Shown here: one piece after another, positions 50,551 to 58,778 of the stretch
How positions within the stretch are numbered: the stretch's first letter is position 1
Layout: every line of letters starts with the position of its first letter
DNA from: Thermoproteota archaeon
GTDB taxonomy: Archaea > Korarchaeota > Korarchaeia > Korarchaeales > Korarchaeaceae
DNA length: 64,000 bases
Direction of reading: 5' to 3'
Assembly: GCA_027491915.1 (NCBI GenBank)
Contig: JAOZGC010000002.1
Location: 443,344 to 507,343 of the forward strand
The notes under the pieces: generated by a model
What the model saw: only the letters and a program-made list of their open reading frames with translations
Databases searched by the model: none
Told to the model about the DNA's origin: nothing
Translations under genes and position numbers: made by a program

Positions 50551-51065
50551 CTGCCGTCACCCCCCTCCCCGCCCCCGTGGGCCTCCCTCCTGGCCAGGGC
50601 CAGCGCCTCTATCATGGTGGCCGCCAGGGCGGCCGCGGCCACCAGCAGGGCGAACCAGTACCTCTCCGTCATCGCCGAGGCCATCTCGGAGATGGGGATT
50701 GCCCCGCTGGCCAGGCTGAGCGACCCCTCCGGCCGGAACAGCAGCGCCAGGGAGGCGAAGATCAGGATCGCCGTGAAGACGGCCGCCCCCCTGGCCTCGG
50801 CCTCCACCGGGGGGGCCTCCCTCATCATGACGACGGAGAATATGATGAACGTCACGGCGGCCCCGACGTAGACCGCGAGCTGGAAGACCGCCACCGCGGT
50901 GAATCCGAGTTCGGCGAAGAGGGCGGCGTTGAACGCCCCGACCATGCCCAGGAACAGGGCGGAGTACACCATGGACCTGGACCTTATCACCATGACCGAG
51001 GACGCCACCGCGCAGGCGGCGGACGCCAGGAAGGCGAGGTCGGCCAGGTCAACCCACGGGCTCAT
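50547..51065 (-). CDS. nuoJ: NADH dehydrogenase-like complex I subunit J
   Basis: 172 aa, five hydrophobic helices. FAELGFTAVAVFQLAVYVGAAVTFIIFSVVMM is the typical third-helix region of NuoJ with its conserved Gly and Tyr (AVYVGA). Overlaps nuoI by 17 bp. The C-terminal end is a short acidic/His tail. Confidence 0.92.
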   Translation of the reverse strand: MSPWVDLADLAFLASAACAVASSVMVIRSRSMVYSALFLGMVGAFNAALFAELGFTAVAVFQLAVYVGAAVTFIIFSVVMMREAPPVEAEARGAAVFTAILIFASLALLFRPEGSLSLASGAIPISEMASAMTERYWFALLVAAAALAATMIEALALARREAHGGGEGGDGR

Positions 51066-51600
51066 ACGATATCCCCCTCCTCTCGTCCATCACGGGCCTG
51101 AGCCTCTTGGGGGGCCTCTCGAACTCCACGGTCGGGGGACCGGCGGCGAACTCCTCCGGCCGGTAGAGCATGTCCTCCACCCTCTCGTACGCGGCGTCGT
51201 GAACCTTGCTGTGCTCCAGGGCCCCGGTCGGGCAGATGTCGACGCAGAAACCGCAGAAGATGCACCTCGCGTAGTCTATCCCCGGATGCCTCTTCGGGGG
51301 GGTCTCGGGCTTCTCCCCCCCGCCCTCGCCCCCGCCCCCTCCCGAGGGCAGGTACATCTTTATGGCGTTCGCGGGGCATATGGTGGCGCAGAGCCCGCAG
51401 CTTATGCACAGGTCCTGGTGGTAGATCAGCATCCCCCTGTACCCGTCGGGCAGCTCTATCACCTCGTCCGGGTACTTCACCGTCATCCTGGGGACCGCGA
51501 TCAGGTACTTGAGCCCGGTCCCGACGGCCTTCAGGTGGCCCCACAGGCTGACCACGGGGTTCCTCCCCCCGCGCCCTCCGACCTCCTCGACTCCGCCCAT
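51049..51600 (-). CDS. nuoI: NADH dehydrogenase-like complex I subunit I, two [4Fe-4S] clusters
   Basis: 183 aa. CISCGLCATICPANA and CIFCGFCVDICPTGA bind two [4Fe-4S] clusters (N6a/N6b). A Gly-rich loop (GGGGEGGGE) lies between the two motifs. It passes electrons toward NuoB. With no NuoEFG here, it may receive electrons directly from ferredoxin or from an F420H2 module elsewhere. Starts close to the nuoH stop. Confidence 0.96.
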   Translation of the reverse strand: MGGVEEVGGRGGRNPVVSLWGHLKAVGTGLKYLIAVPRMTVKYPDEVIELPDGYRGMLIYHQDLCISCGLCATICPANAIKMYLPSGGGGGEGGGEKPETPPKRHPGIDYARCIFCGFCVDICPTGALEHSKVHDAAYERVEDMLYRPEEFAAGPPTVEFERPPKRLRPVMDERRGISYEPVG

Positions 51601-51604
51601 GACC

Positions 51605-52630
51605 TCACGCCCCCGTCAGACCCAACCACGCCGCGCCCATCGAGACGAACACGGACGCGACGGACAGCGGCAGCAGGTAGTGCCAGGCCAGCCTGATGGC
51701 CTGATCCACCCTGTACCTCGGGTAGACTGCCCTCAGGAAGACCCCCAAGGCCATGAGGGCCAGGGCCTTCGCGAACACCACCACGCCCGGCCCGAACGGG
51801 ACGGCCGCCAGCTGGGGCGGGACCGGTTCCCACCCGCCGAGGAACATTATCGAGAACAGGAGGCACAGGACGTAGTACTTCAGGTAGGAGGCCCCCATGG
51901 TCAGGCCGTACATTATGCCGCTGTACTCCGTGAAGGGCCCCATCACCAGCTCGCTCTCGGCCTCCGATATCTCGAACGGGAACCTGGAGGTGGCCAGGAA
52001 GGATATCACCAGGAAGACGAACGCAGCCAGCGGATTCAGCGCCACCCCCCAGGCGGTCTCGGCCTGGACCTCCACCATGTCCACCAGGTCCAACGTCCCG
52101 TAGGCCGCCGCCATGGACAGGGCCGCGACGAAGAGGGGTATCTCGTAGGCCATGGACAGGAACCCCTCCCTCAGTCCCCCTATGAGGGAGAACTTGTTGT
52201 TCCCGGCCCAGCCGATTATCAGGGTCATGGCGGCCCCGAGCGTCAGCAGCGCCAGGACTATCAGCAGGGAGACGTCGCTCCTGATCGCGTAGAACGTGCC
52301 GCTGACCGGGATGGCCACGACCGGGAGGAGCGTCAGCCCGAACAGCAGCGCGGGCCCCATCACGAAGGCCAGCGCGTCGGCCTCCTCCGGGATTATCGGC
52401 TCGGCGAAGAGGTACCTTATCAGGTCCGCCACGAGCTGCGTCGCGCCCCCCAGGTGCCTGAGCACGTAGTAGGGGCCGAACCTCCTCTGAACCTTCGCCG
52501 CCAGCTTCCTCTCGAACCATATTATGAACAGCAGAACGGCGAAGGCGGACACGAGCCCCGGGTATATCAGGGGCACGAACACCCAGGGAGAGAGAAGTAG
52601 ACCCAGGATCCAGCCCAGGGCGCCCATCAC
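51605..52630 (-). CDS. nuoH: NADH dehydrogenase-like complex I subunit H
   Basis: 341 aa, eight hydrophobic helices. IIWFERKLAAKVQRRFGPYYV near the N-terminus (E-R-K-x-A-x-x-Q-x-R-x-G-P) and EAESELVMGPFTEYSGIMYG (E-x-E-S-E-L-x-x-G) are the NuoH quinone-chamber signatures. It joins the soluble arm to the membrane arm. Overlaps nuoD by four bases. Confidence 0.96.
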   Translation of the reverse strand: MMGALGWILGLLLSPWVFVPLIYPGLVSAFAVLLFIIWFERKLAAKVQRRFGPYYVLRHLGGATQLVADLIRYLFAEPIIPEEADALAFVMGPALLFGLTLLPVVAIPVSGTFYAIRSDVSLLIVLALLTLGAAMTLIIGWAGNNKFSLIGGLREGFLSMAYEIPLFVAALSMAAAYGTLDLVDMVEVQAETAWGVALNPLAAFVFLVISFLATSRFPFEISEAESELVMGPFTEYSGIMYGLTMGASYLKYYVLCLLFSIMFLGGWEPVPPQLAAVPFGPGVVVFAKALALMALGVFLRAVYPRYRVDQAIRLAWHYLLPLSVASVFVSMGAAWLGLTGA

Positions 52631-53808
52631 CGATCAGCCTCCGGCGGGAAGTAGTCCAGGCTGCCGTATATCGCCGGGATGTCCGCCACCCTGCAGCCCC
52701 TGGTCAGGTGCGAGAACAGCACCACGTTCCTGAGGGAGGGGGTGACCATCCTCATCCTGTAGGGCCTCGGGCCCCCGTCGCTCACCAGGTAGAACACCGC
52801 CTCCCCCCTGGCCGCCTCCACCCTTGACACGGCCTCCGCGCCCTTCGGCGGCCTGAGGGATGCCAGGATCGCCGGGAACTTGATCCTCCCGGTCTCCCTG
52901 ACGTAGTCCCTCCACTTCGGGGGGATCATCTTGGCGTACCTCTCGGCCAGTATGGGCCCGTCGGGCATGCGCGCCAGGATCTGCCTTATCATTCGGATGC
53001 TCTCCCTGATCTCCCCGACCCTGACCAGCATCCTGGCCATGGAGTCTCCCTCGCTCCTGGTGACCACCTGGAAGTCCAGCTCCGGGTAGGCCGCGTAGGG
53101 CCTCGCCCTCCTGACATCGTAGGCCACTCCGGAGGCCCTGAGGTTGGGTCCGACGACCCCGAGCCTTATGGCGTCCTCGCGCGTGAGGACCCCGACCCCC
53201 TCGAGCCTCGCCCTCGTTACGGGGTTGCTGAAGAAGATCCTGTCGTAGTCCGGCAGCCTCCTCTCCAGGTACCTGAGGGCCTTCTCCATCTCCTCGGCGA
53301 ATCCCGGCGGGAGGTCCCTCCTCACCCCGCCCGGTATCATGTAGGAGTAGGTTATCCTGGCCCCGGTGAGCCTCTTGGCCATCTCTATCATGATCTCCCT
53401 GTCCCCGAAGGCCCACATGAAGGCCGTGGACGAGCCCAGCATTATCCCGTGGATCCCGAGTCCGTAGAGGTGGCTGTGTATCCTGTTCATCTCGGCCAGG
53501 AGGGTCCTGAGCCACTGGGCCCTGGGCGGCGCCTCCACCCCCAGGAGCCTCTCCACCGCCATCACGTACCCCAGGTTGTGGTTGGCGGTGTCGGCCAGGG
53601 GGGGCCTCTCTATCAGCGGGATCGTCTGGAGGTAGGTCTTGGTCTCCGCTATCTTCTCGACCGTCCTGTGGACGTACCCTATGTCCGGCCTCAGCCTGAC
53701 CACGACGTCCCCGTCTACCTCGGCGACCAGCCTCATGTGGCCGGAGGCCGGGTGCTGTGGACCTATCAGCAGCTCGAGAGTCCTCTCCCCGCTCCCGGCG
53801 CCGCTCAT
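52627..53808 (-). CDS. nuoD: NADH dehydrogenase-like complex I subunit D
   Basis: 393 aa. GPQHPASGHMRL (quinone-site loop with conserved His) and HRTVEKIAETKTYLQ open the protein. GPNLRASGVAYDVRRARPYAAY and the final segment YGSLDYFPPEADR are NuoD/hydrogenase large-subunit-like signatures without the nickel-binding Cys. Contacts quinone with NuoB. Overlaps nuoC by four bases. Confidence 0.96.
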   Translation of the reverse strand: MSGAGSGERTLELLIGPQHPASGHMRLVAEVDGDVVVRLRPDIGYVHRTVEKIAETKTYLQTIPLIERPPLADTANHNLGYVMAVERLLGVEAPPRAQWLRTLLAEMNRIHSHLYGLGIHGIMLGSSTAFMWAFGDREIMIEMAKRLTGARITYSYMIPGGVRRDLPPGFAEEMEKALRYLERRLPDYDRIFFSNPVTRARLEGVGVLTREDAIRLGVVGPNLRASGVAYDVRRARPYAAYPELDFQVVTRSEGDSMARMLVRVGEIRESIRMIRQILARMPDGPILAERYAKMIPPKWRDYVRETGRIKFPAILASLRPPKGAEAVSRVEAARGEAVFYLVSDGGPRPYRMRMVTPSLRNVVLFSHLTRGCRVADIPAIYGSLDYFPPEADR

Positions 53809-54299
53809 GCGTTTATCCCCTCCGTCGGTATCTTGAAGTCCTTCCTCAGCGGCGGGGGACCCCCGAAGTCCTCTGGTAGGAGGAGCCTCTCCAGCTCAGG
53901 GTGTCCCTCGAAGATCACCCCCAGCATCTCCCACTGCTCCCTCTCCTGGTAGAGGGCGCTCGGCCAGATCTCGGTCAGCGTGGGGACCCTGGGGTCGTCC
54001 CTCGGGACCGACGTCCTGAGCTCCGCGATGATCCCCGTCAGCCCGGGGTTCCCGTAGGAGGACGCGTGGTACACCACCTCTATGATCCCCTCCCCGGGCC
54101 TGTCTATGGCCGTGACCGCCTTCACGTGGTCGAATCCCAGCCTGAGGAGCCTCTCGGCCGCCTCCCTGAGATCCTCCGGCCTGACCCTTATGGACACCAC
54201 CTCTCCCCTGACCGAGAGCTCCGAGGAGATTCCCGAGAGGGCGCCCTCTATGGGCGCGGCCACCTCCCCGACCTCAGACCCGGAGGCCAACGGACTCAC
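53805..54299 (-). CDS. nuoC: NADH dehydrogenase-like complex I subunit C
   Basis: 164 aa. The 30-kDa subunit block REQWEMLGVIFEGHPELERLLLPEDFGGPPPLRKDF (E-R-E-x-x-[DE]-M-[FL]-G-I-x-F-x-G-H-P) is nearly standard. It stabilises the NuoB-NuoD pair. Overlaps nuoB by about 26 bp. Confidence 0.95.
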   Translation of the reverse strand: MSPLASGSEVGEVAAPIEGALSGISSELSVRGEVVSIRVRPEDLREAAERLLRLGFDHVKAVTAIDRPGEGIIEVVYHASSYGNPGLTGIIAELRTSVPRDDPRVPTLTEIWPSALYQEREQWEMLGVIFEGHPELERLLLPEDFGGPPPLRKDFKIPTEGINA

Positions 54300-54798
54300 C
54301 CCTCTCTATCCTCTTCTGCAGCATTATGATCGACCTGGCCACGGCCTCCGGCCTCGGCGGGCAGCCCGGGACGAACACCTCCACGGGCAGTATGTCCTTG
54401 GGCCTGACTATGTTGTAGCTGTTCCAGAATATCCCCCCGTCTATCGCGCAGGCGCCCATGGACATGACGAACTTCGGCTCGGGCATCTGCTCGTAGACCC
54501 ACACGGCGGCCTCGGCCATCTTCCTCGTCAGGGTTCCCTCTATCAGCATCAGGTTGCACTGCCTCGGCCCCACGAACGGGAGGAACCCGAACCTCTCGGC
54601 GTCGAACCTGGGGGCCGACGCGGCGGCGAACTCCGCCCCGCAGCACGCGGTGGTGAAGTGGACCGGCCAGAGCGAGAACTTGATCCCCCAGTCCCTTATC
54701 CCCCTCACCGGGGTCCTCTCCACCAGCCACCTGGCGGCCCTCCTGGCCGACCTCTCCAGGTTGCCCACCAGCACGGTCCCGCTCAGTCCGCAGACCAT
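54274..54798 (-). CDS. nuoB: NADH dehydrogenase-like complex I subunit B
   Basis: 174 aa. FTTACCGAEF, SMGACAIDGG and PGCPPRPEA hold the four Cys of cluster N2 at the quinone site. An extra Cys occurs in RQCNLMLIEGT. The ATG at 54798 overlaps the nuoA stop by 16 bp; the longer open frame upstream lies across nuoA and is not protein-like. Confidence 0.96.
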   Translation of the reverse strand: MVCGLSGTVLVGNLERSARRAARWLVERTPVRGIRDWGIKFSLWPVHFTTACCGAEFAAASAPRFDAERFGFLPFVGPRQCNLMLIEGTLTRKMAEAAVWVYEQMPEPKFVMSMGACAIDGGIFWNSYNIVRPKDILPVEVFVPGCPPRPEAVARSIIMLQKRIERGESVGLRV

Positions 54799-55169
54799 AG
54801 CTCTATCCTCCCGGCCAGTCTCAGGCCGTAGACCAGGGGCGGGAGGAGCAGGGCGAATATGCCGGCGAACACGCCGGCCGCCCTGACCGGGGCGGACGCC
54901 GCGGTCAGGCACACGAAGAAGGAGTACACCATCGCCGGCTCGACCGTCAGGAAGAGGATGAGGTAGGGATAGTACTGCATCCAGAACATCCCCCTGGCCC
55001 TGCCGACCGGCGGGTTGGCGCACTCGTACCTCTTCCTCTTCTTTGGTAGCTCCCTGGTCGGGGAGAGGATCCGCCCGAGGGCGAAACCCACCACTCCGAT
55101 GCCGACGCCCAGCGCCAGGGCGACGGCGAACGCCAGGATCGCCTGCCCCCCCGCCGCCTGAACGGCCAT
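54783..55169 (-). CDS. nuoA: NADH dehydrogenase-like complex I subunit A
   Basis: 128 aa, three hydrophobic helices. YECANPPVGRARGMFWMQYYPYLILFLTVE is the NuoA loop with its conserved Cys-Asn/Gly-Pro and Tyr residues followed by the acidic residue of helix 2. First gene of the 11-gene cluster A-B-C-D-H-I-J-K-M-L-N, in which almost all adjacent genes overlap. A TATA-like sequence is about 35 bp upstream. Confidence 0.94.
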   Translation of the reverse strand: MAVQAAGGQAILAFAVALALGVGIGVVGFALGRILSPTRELPKKRKRYECANPPVGRARGMFWMQYYPYLILFLTVEPAMVYSFFVCLTAASAPVRAAGVFAGIFALLLPPLVYGLRLAGRIELWSAD

Positions 55170-55199
55170 TCAACCACCCTCGCCGGGCGGGCGCCAGTC

Positions 55200-55207
55200 A
55201 ATATTAA
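55200..55207 (-). promoter_or_regulatory. TATA element of the complex I operon
   Basis: TTTAATAT on the minus strand in an A/T-rich stretch (55199-55211), giving a predicted start of transcription a few bases before the nuoA ATG. Confidence 0.55.
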
Positions 55208-55222
55208 AAACTTTAACAAAAT

Positions 55223-55236
55223 GTGGGATCTCCCAC
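55223..55236. promoter_or_regulatory. Inverted repeat upstream of the complex I TATA box
   Basis: GTGGGA, two bases, TCCCAC: a perfect six-base inverted repeat about 15-20 bp upstream of the TATA element. That is a normal place for an activator or other regulator to bind. Function inferred only from position. Confidence 0.4.
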
Positions 55237-55363
55237 CCCAGAGGCCGCCGGGCGATCAGGCCTGCGCCCCATCGTTCCGGGGCCCAATCCCAGCACAAGC
55301 TCCTCCTCTGGCGGGGAACTCCCATAGGCCCCGCTTTTATAGGCCCGCCCTCCCCGGGTCCCG

Positions 55364-56071
55364 ATGCTGGAGGGGATCGGGTTCGTCGTGGTGGGGCACA
55401 GGGGGGCGAGCGCCTACGAGCCGGAGAACACCCTGGCTTCCATCAGGAGGGCCCTGGACATGGGGGCCGACGCGGTGGAGGTGGACGTCAGGCTCTCGGC
55501 CGACGGAGTCCCCGTCGTGATCCACGACGACACGGTGGATCGGACCACGGACGGGACCGGGAGGGTCGGGGACATGTCGCTGGACGAGCTCAGGGGGCTG
55601 GACGCCGGGGGAGGGGAGAGGATTCCCACGCTGGGCGAGGCGCTGGGGGAGGTCCGGGGCAGGGGGGTCCTCTTCCTGGAGCTCAAGGTCCGGGAGGCGG
55701 CCGCCCCAGCCCTGGACCTCGTGAGGGGGGAGGACATGCTGGAAGAGGTCCTCTTCACGTCCTTCTCCGCCGAGACCCTCCGGGACCTCCGGGAGGCGGA
55801 GCCCTCCTCCCACCTGGGACTGATATACCTCAAGCCGTCCGACGGGGTGGTGGGGGCCAGGAGGCTGGGGTGCGAGTTCGTCCTTCCCTTCCACAGGATG
55901 GCCACGGCCCGGGCCGTGGCCTTCGCCCACAGGATGGGGCTGAGGGTGATCCCCTGGGTGGTGGACGACCCCGGGATGGCGGCGGAGTACGCCTCCAGGG
56001 GGGTCGACGGGGTGGCCACCAACAGGCCCGACGTCATGGTCGATCTCAGGAGGTCCCTCGGCCTGGGGTGA
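55364..56071 (+). CDS. Glycerophosphodiester phosphodiesterase
   Basis: 235 aa. GHRGASAYEPENTLASIRRAL contains the first catalytic His and the Glu/Asn pair, VEVDVRLSADGVPVVIHDDTVDRTT the metal-binding Glu-Asp and the second His; ELK near residue 107 is the third metal site. The fold is a TIM barrel ending in GVDGVATNRPD. It hydrolyses glycerophosphodiesters to glycerol phosphate. A TTTTATA element (55336-55342) lies about 27 bp upstream. No signal peptide. Confidence 0.95.
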   Translation: MLEGIGFVVVGHRGASAYEPENTLASIRRALDMGADAVEVDVRLSADGVPVVIHDDTVDRTTDGTGRVGDMSLDELRGLDAGGGERIPTLGEALGEVRGRGVLFLELKVREAAAPALDLVRGEDMLEEVLFTSFSAETLRDLREAEPSSHLGLIYLKPSDGVVGARRLGCEFVLPFHRMATARAVAFAHRMGLRVIPWVVDDPGMAAEYASRGVDGVATNRPDVMVDLRRSLGLG

Positions 56072-56082
56072 CGGGGCGGGGC

Positions 56083-56089
56083 TTTTATC
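56083..56089 (+). promoter_or_regulatory. TATA-like TTTTATC before the helical membrane protein gene
   Basis: Centred 21-27 bp before the alternative starts at 56107 and 56113. Confidence 0.45.
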
Positions 56090-56106
56090 GGTCCGGGTCG
56101 GTCCCG

Positions 56107-56631
56107 GTGGGGGTGTCCTTCCTGCGTATCGGGAGGGCGGCCGCGCTCGCCCTGTCCGCCGCCGGCGTCCTCCAGGCGGCAGCGGCCGCGGGCGCGGCCC
56201 ACTATGGATCCGTCGTCGCGGCCGAGGTCGGGGCCGCCGCCTCCGACCTCGCGGCGGAGCTGGACGGGCTCGAGGGGACCCTCGCCTCAGCCCGGTCCGG
56301 GCTGGATCGGGCCTCCTCAGGACTCAGGGGTGGGGCGGCCAGCCTGGAGAGGCTGGCTGGGGAGCTGGAGTCCGTGGAGATAATGGGATACAGGCCGCTG
56401 TCCGGGGCGGCGGCCGACCTCAGGTCCCTGGCCTCCAACCTCTCCGCGACGGCCGAGGGCATATCCTCCGTGAGCCTGCCCGACGTCTCCGGGCTGAGGG
56501 CCCGGTTGGCCGGGATATCCGAGGTCGTCTCCTCGGCCGAGGCGGCCCTGAATCTGCTGGCCGCCTCCCTGGGGCTCGGGGGGGTCGGCCTCGCGCTGGC
56601 CGGCGCGGCCCTCTACCGGCTATCCGACTGA
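56107..56631 (+). CDS. Membrane protein with extracytoplasmic helical domain
   Basis: 174 aa from a GTG (56113 is an alternative). A hydrophobic helix at about residues 9-30, then about 110 residues of heptad-like helix (repeated Leu with Ser/Ala/Glu, e.g. ASDLAAELDGLEGTL and LESVEIMGYRPL) and a final hydrophobic helix near 150-168. This is the plan of a short extracytoplasmic coiled coil held by two membrane spans, like the ligand domain of small sensors or some transport accessory proteins. Family unknown. The 3' end overlaps the convergent methyltransferase by 19 bp. Confidence 0.65.
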   Translation: MGVSFLRIGRAAALALSAAGVLQAAAAAGAAHYGSVVAAEVGAAASDLAAELDGLEGTLASARSGLDRASSGLRGGAASLERLAGELESVEIMGYRPLSGAAADLRSLASNLSATAEGISSVSLPDVSGLRARLAGISEVVSSAEAALNLLAASLGLGGVGLALAGAALYRLSD

Positions 56632-57470
56632 CGCAGGACCCTCGGAATCCCCAGATCGCCGGGCCTCACCCTGACGTCCCTGGGCCTGGCCGCCAGGACG
56701 AACCCGGAGAGGCGCCTCCCCGGCGTCGGAGAGAAATCCACGTCCTCGAACTCGGTCCACAGGATGGCCATCAACCCGGCCAGGTCCCAGAAGCGGACGT
56801 GGTGGATGGCGGGTCCCCTACCGGACAGCAGGTCCACCGCGGCCCTCCTGTAGCTCCCCCTGAGGTGATCGTACCCCAGGTGGGCCGTGACCAGGAGCCT
56901 CCCCGGGCCCACGTCCTCGGCCAGCAGCCTCTCGTACCTCCCGGGCCTGAGGATCCCCTCCACCCTGTCCTGCTCCTGCACCACGAACAGCCCGTCTCTG
57001 GACAGGGACTCCGCGACCGACGCCGCCAGCCTCACCAGGTCCCAGGCGTCGAAGTGGGGGGTGGAGTGACCGTAGAGGAGCGCCACGTCGAACTCGCCCC
57101 CGAGAGAGTGGACGTCGACGGCGTCCACCTCGGCCGTGGAGATCTCCAGGCCGAGCTCTTCCCTCGCGAATCTCCGGGCCTTCTCCAGGTCTTCCCCCCT
57201 CAGATCGACGGCGGTCAGCTCCACCCGGGCCCCCCTACCCAGTAGGACCCTGGCCAGGGCGACGCCGCCGATCCCCGTCCCCGAGCACAGGTCGAGCAGC
57301 CTCACCCTCCCCCGGCCGACCGCCTCTCGGAGCCAAGCGTGATCAACCAGGGATTCGAGCAGCCCGACCGCCTCCCTGTATCTGGCCCTGCCGGCCTCGG
57401 ACCACGGATCCATGGGCCAGATCCCCAGGGAGTAGAGTTCCCGGAGCGAGTCGGCCCTGTCTCTCCCCAT
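56613..57470 (-). CDS. SAM-dependent methyltransferase
   Basis: 285 aa. LLDLCSGTGIGGVALAR is motif I for SAM binding; TAVDLRGEDLEKARR gives the acidic residue after strand 2, and VDAVDVHSL and VALLYGHSTPHF follow. The C-terminal half contains FWDLAGLMAIL and a beta strand pair, consistent with a class I small-molecule or lipid methyltransferase. The ATG at 57470 is preferred to a GTG at 57491 because a TATA-like core in the repeat just upstream would give a leader of a few bases. Substrate unknown. Confidence 0.82.
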   Translation of the reverse strand: MGRDRADSLRELYSLGIWPMDPWSEAGRARYREAVGLLESLVDHAWLREAVGRGRVRLLDLCSGTGIGGVALARVLLGRGARVELTAVDLRGEDLEKARRFAREELGLEISTAEVDAVDVHSLGGEFDVALLYGHSTPHFDAWDLVRLAASVAESLSRDGLFVVQEQDRVEGILRPGRYERLLAEDVGPGRLLVTAHLGYDHLRGSYRRAAVDLLSGRGPAIHHVRFWDLAGLMAILWTEFEDVDFSPTPGRRLSGFVLAARPRDVRVRPGDLGIPRVLRQSDSR

Positions 57471-57490
57471 CCGCGGAGGGCGGGGGCTCA

Positions 57491-57508
57491 CCCCCCTTAA
57501 AAGGGGGG
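57491..57508. repeat. Perfect inverted repeat with TATA-like core between proC and a methyltransferase
   Basis: Six C, TT, AA, AA, six G: an eight-base inverted repeat around a two-base centre. It lies between the proC stop and the next start on the same strand. It could form a terminator hairpin for proC, or its TTTTAA core could be the methyltransferase TATA box; both are inference. Confidence 0.45.
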
Positions 57509-57512
57509 CGGG

Positions 57513-58316
57513 TCATCCCCCTGAGTTGAGGGTCGACGCTATCTCCTTGGCCCTCTTGGTGGCGGCCTCGACGGCCCTCATGAGGGCAGTCCTTATCCCG
57601 CTCTCCTCTATGTAGAATATGCCCTCTATGGTGGTGCCCGCCGGGGTGAGCACCATCTCCTTTATGGTGGCGGGGTGGAGTCCCGTCTCCAGGTACATCT
57701 TGGCGGTCCCGAGCACGGTCTGGGCCGAGGAGAGGTAGGCCAGGTCCCTGGGGAGCCCCACCTTGAGGCCGGCGTATGCCATGGCCTCTATGAGGGTGGC
57801 CACGTACGCGGGGCCGCTCCCGCTGAGGGCGGTGACCGCGTCCATGTGCTCCTCGTCCACCTCCGCGTACGATCCCATCTCGCCCAGGAGCCTCTCCACG
57901 ATCTCCACGTCCTCGTCCGTCACCCCGGGTCCCCTGCAGTAGGCGGTGAAGGAGGCCCCGACGGACAGGGCTATGTTGGGCATGGCCCTCACAACCTTGG
58001 CCCCTGGGGCCGCGGCGGCCAGCCTCTCCACCGGGACGGCCGCCGCCACAGATATCAGGATCTTCCCGGCCAGCAGGTCGGCCACCTCGTCCAGGACCTT
58101 GACGGCCTTCCCGGGCTTGACCGAGAGGAACACCACCTCCGCCTTCGAGGCCACCTCCCTGTTGTCCCTCGTGACGGTGACCCCGTGCCTCTCCAGGTCC
58201 CTTGCCAGCTCCACCTTCCTCCTGGAGGCGATGACCTCGTACTTCCCGCTGTCGGCCAGTATCCTGGCTATGGCCGACCCTATCTGACCCGCCCCTATCA
58301 CGCCGACGCGCATCAT
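57513..58316 (-). CDS. proC: Pyrroline-5-carboxylate reductase
   Basis: 267 aa. GVIGAGQIGSAIAR is the NAD(P)-binding loop. VFLSVKPGK, VVRAMPNIALSVG, TALSGSGPAYV and MVLTPAGTTIEGI are the conserved ProC blocks, the last two around the substrate site. It makes proline from pyrroline-5-carboxylate. Divergent from the cupin gene with about 50 bp between, which contains an A/T-rich TATTTAC. Confidence 0.96.
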   Translation of the reverse strand: MMRVGVIGAGQIGSAIARILADSGKYEVIASRRKVELARDLERHGVTVTRDNREVASKAEVVFLSVKPGKAVKVLDEVADLLAGKILISVAAAVPVERLAAAAPGAKVVRAMPNIALSVGASFTAYCRGPGVTDEDVEIVERLLGEMGSYAEVDEEHMDAVTALSGSGPAYVATLIEAMAYAGLKVGLPRDLAYLSSAQTVLGTAKMYLETGLHPATIKEMVLTPAGTTIEGIFYIEESGIRTALMRAVEAATKRAKEIASTLNSGG

Positions 58317-58365
58317 GCGTCCACCAGACCCGGCCAGCCGTATTTACCCGTTTTCTTCGACTACC

Positions 58366-58761
58366 ATGGTTAAGAGCTACCCCCGGACCCGGGCGGGGAT
58401 CGGGATGGTCGAGCCGGTCGTCGGAGCGGCCGAGGAAGTCCCGGAGGAGGACGTCCCGGGGGCTCCCGGGACCAAGATAAGGTGGCTCCTGTCTCCCGGC
58501 GTGGGGGCGCCCAACTTCTCCATGAGGCTCTTCTCCATAGCCCCGGGGGGCAGGATACCCGAGCACTCCCACGACTGGGAGCACGAGATATACGTCCTCT
58601 CGGGCAGGGGGGTGATAACCATATCCGGCAGGAGGCACGAGGTCGGGCCGGGCACCTACGTTCTCATCCCCCCGAACCTGCCCCACGGATACGAGCAGGT
58701 GGGACCCGAGGAGCTCAGGTTCCTCTGCCTGATACCGAACAGGGGCGCCGGCGGCAGGTGA
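58366..58761 (+). CDS. Cupin-domain protein
   Basis: 131 aa. EHSHDWEHEIYVLSGRGVI gives HxHxxxHE and the second cupin motif PPNLPHGYEQVG gives the last His; these four residues bind a metal. PGG..P at the front of the motif and the glycine after the Tyr-Val-Leu strand are typical. Single-domain, cytoplasmic. Function may be dioxygenase, isomerase or regulatory. The TATA-like TATTTAC lies about 23-26 bp before the ATG at 58366, supporting it over an earlier frame position. Confidence 0.85.
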   Translation: MVKSYPRTRAGIGMVEPVVGAAEEVPEEDVPGAPGTKIRWLLSPGVGAPNFSMRLFSIAPGGRIPEHSHDWEHEIYVLSGRGVITISGRRHEVGPGTYVLIPPNLPHGYEQVGPEELRFLCLIPNRGAGGR

Positions 58762-58778
58762 GCGGCGGGCCCCGCCCG

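Noticed and set aside
54783-55173. nuoB with a long N-terminal extension from 55173
   Set aside because: The extension reads across nuoA in another phase; the ATG at 54798 gives a standard NuoB N-terminus.
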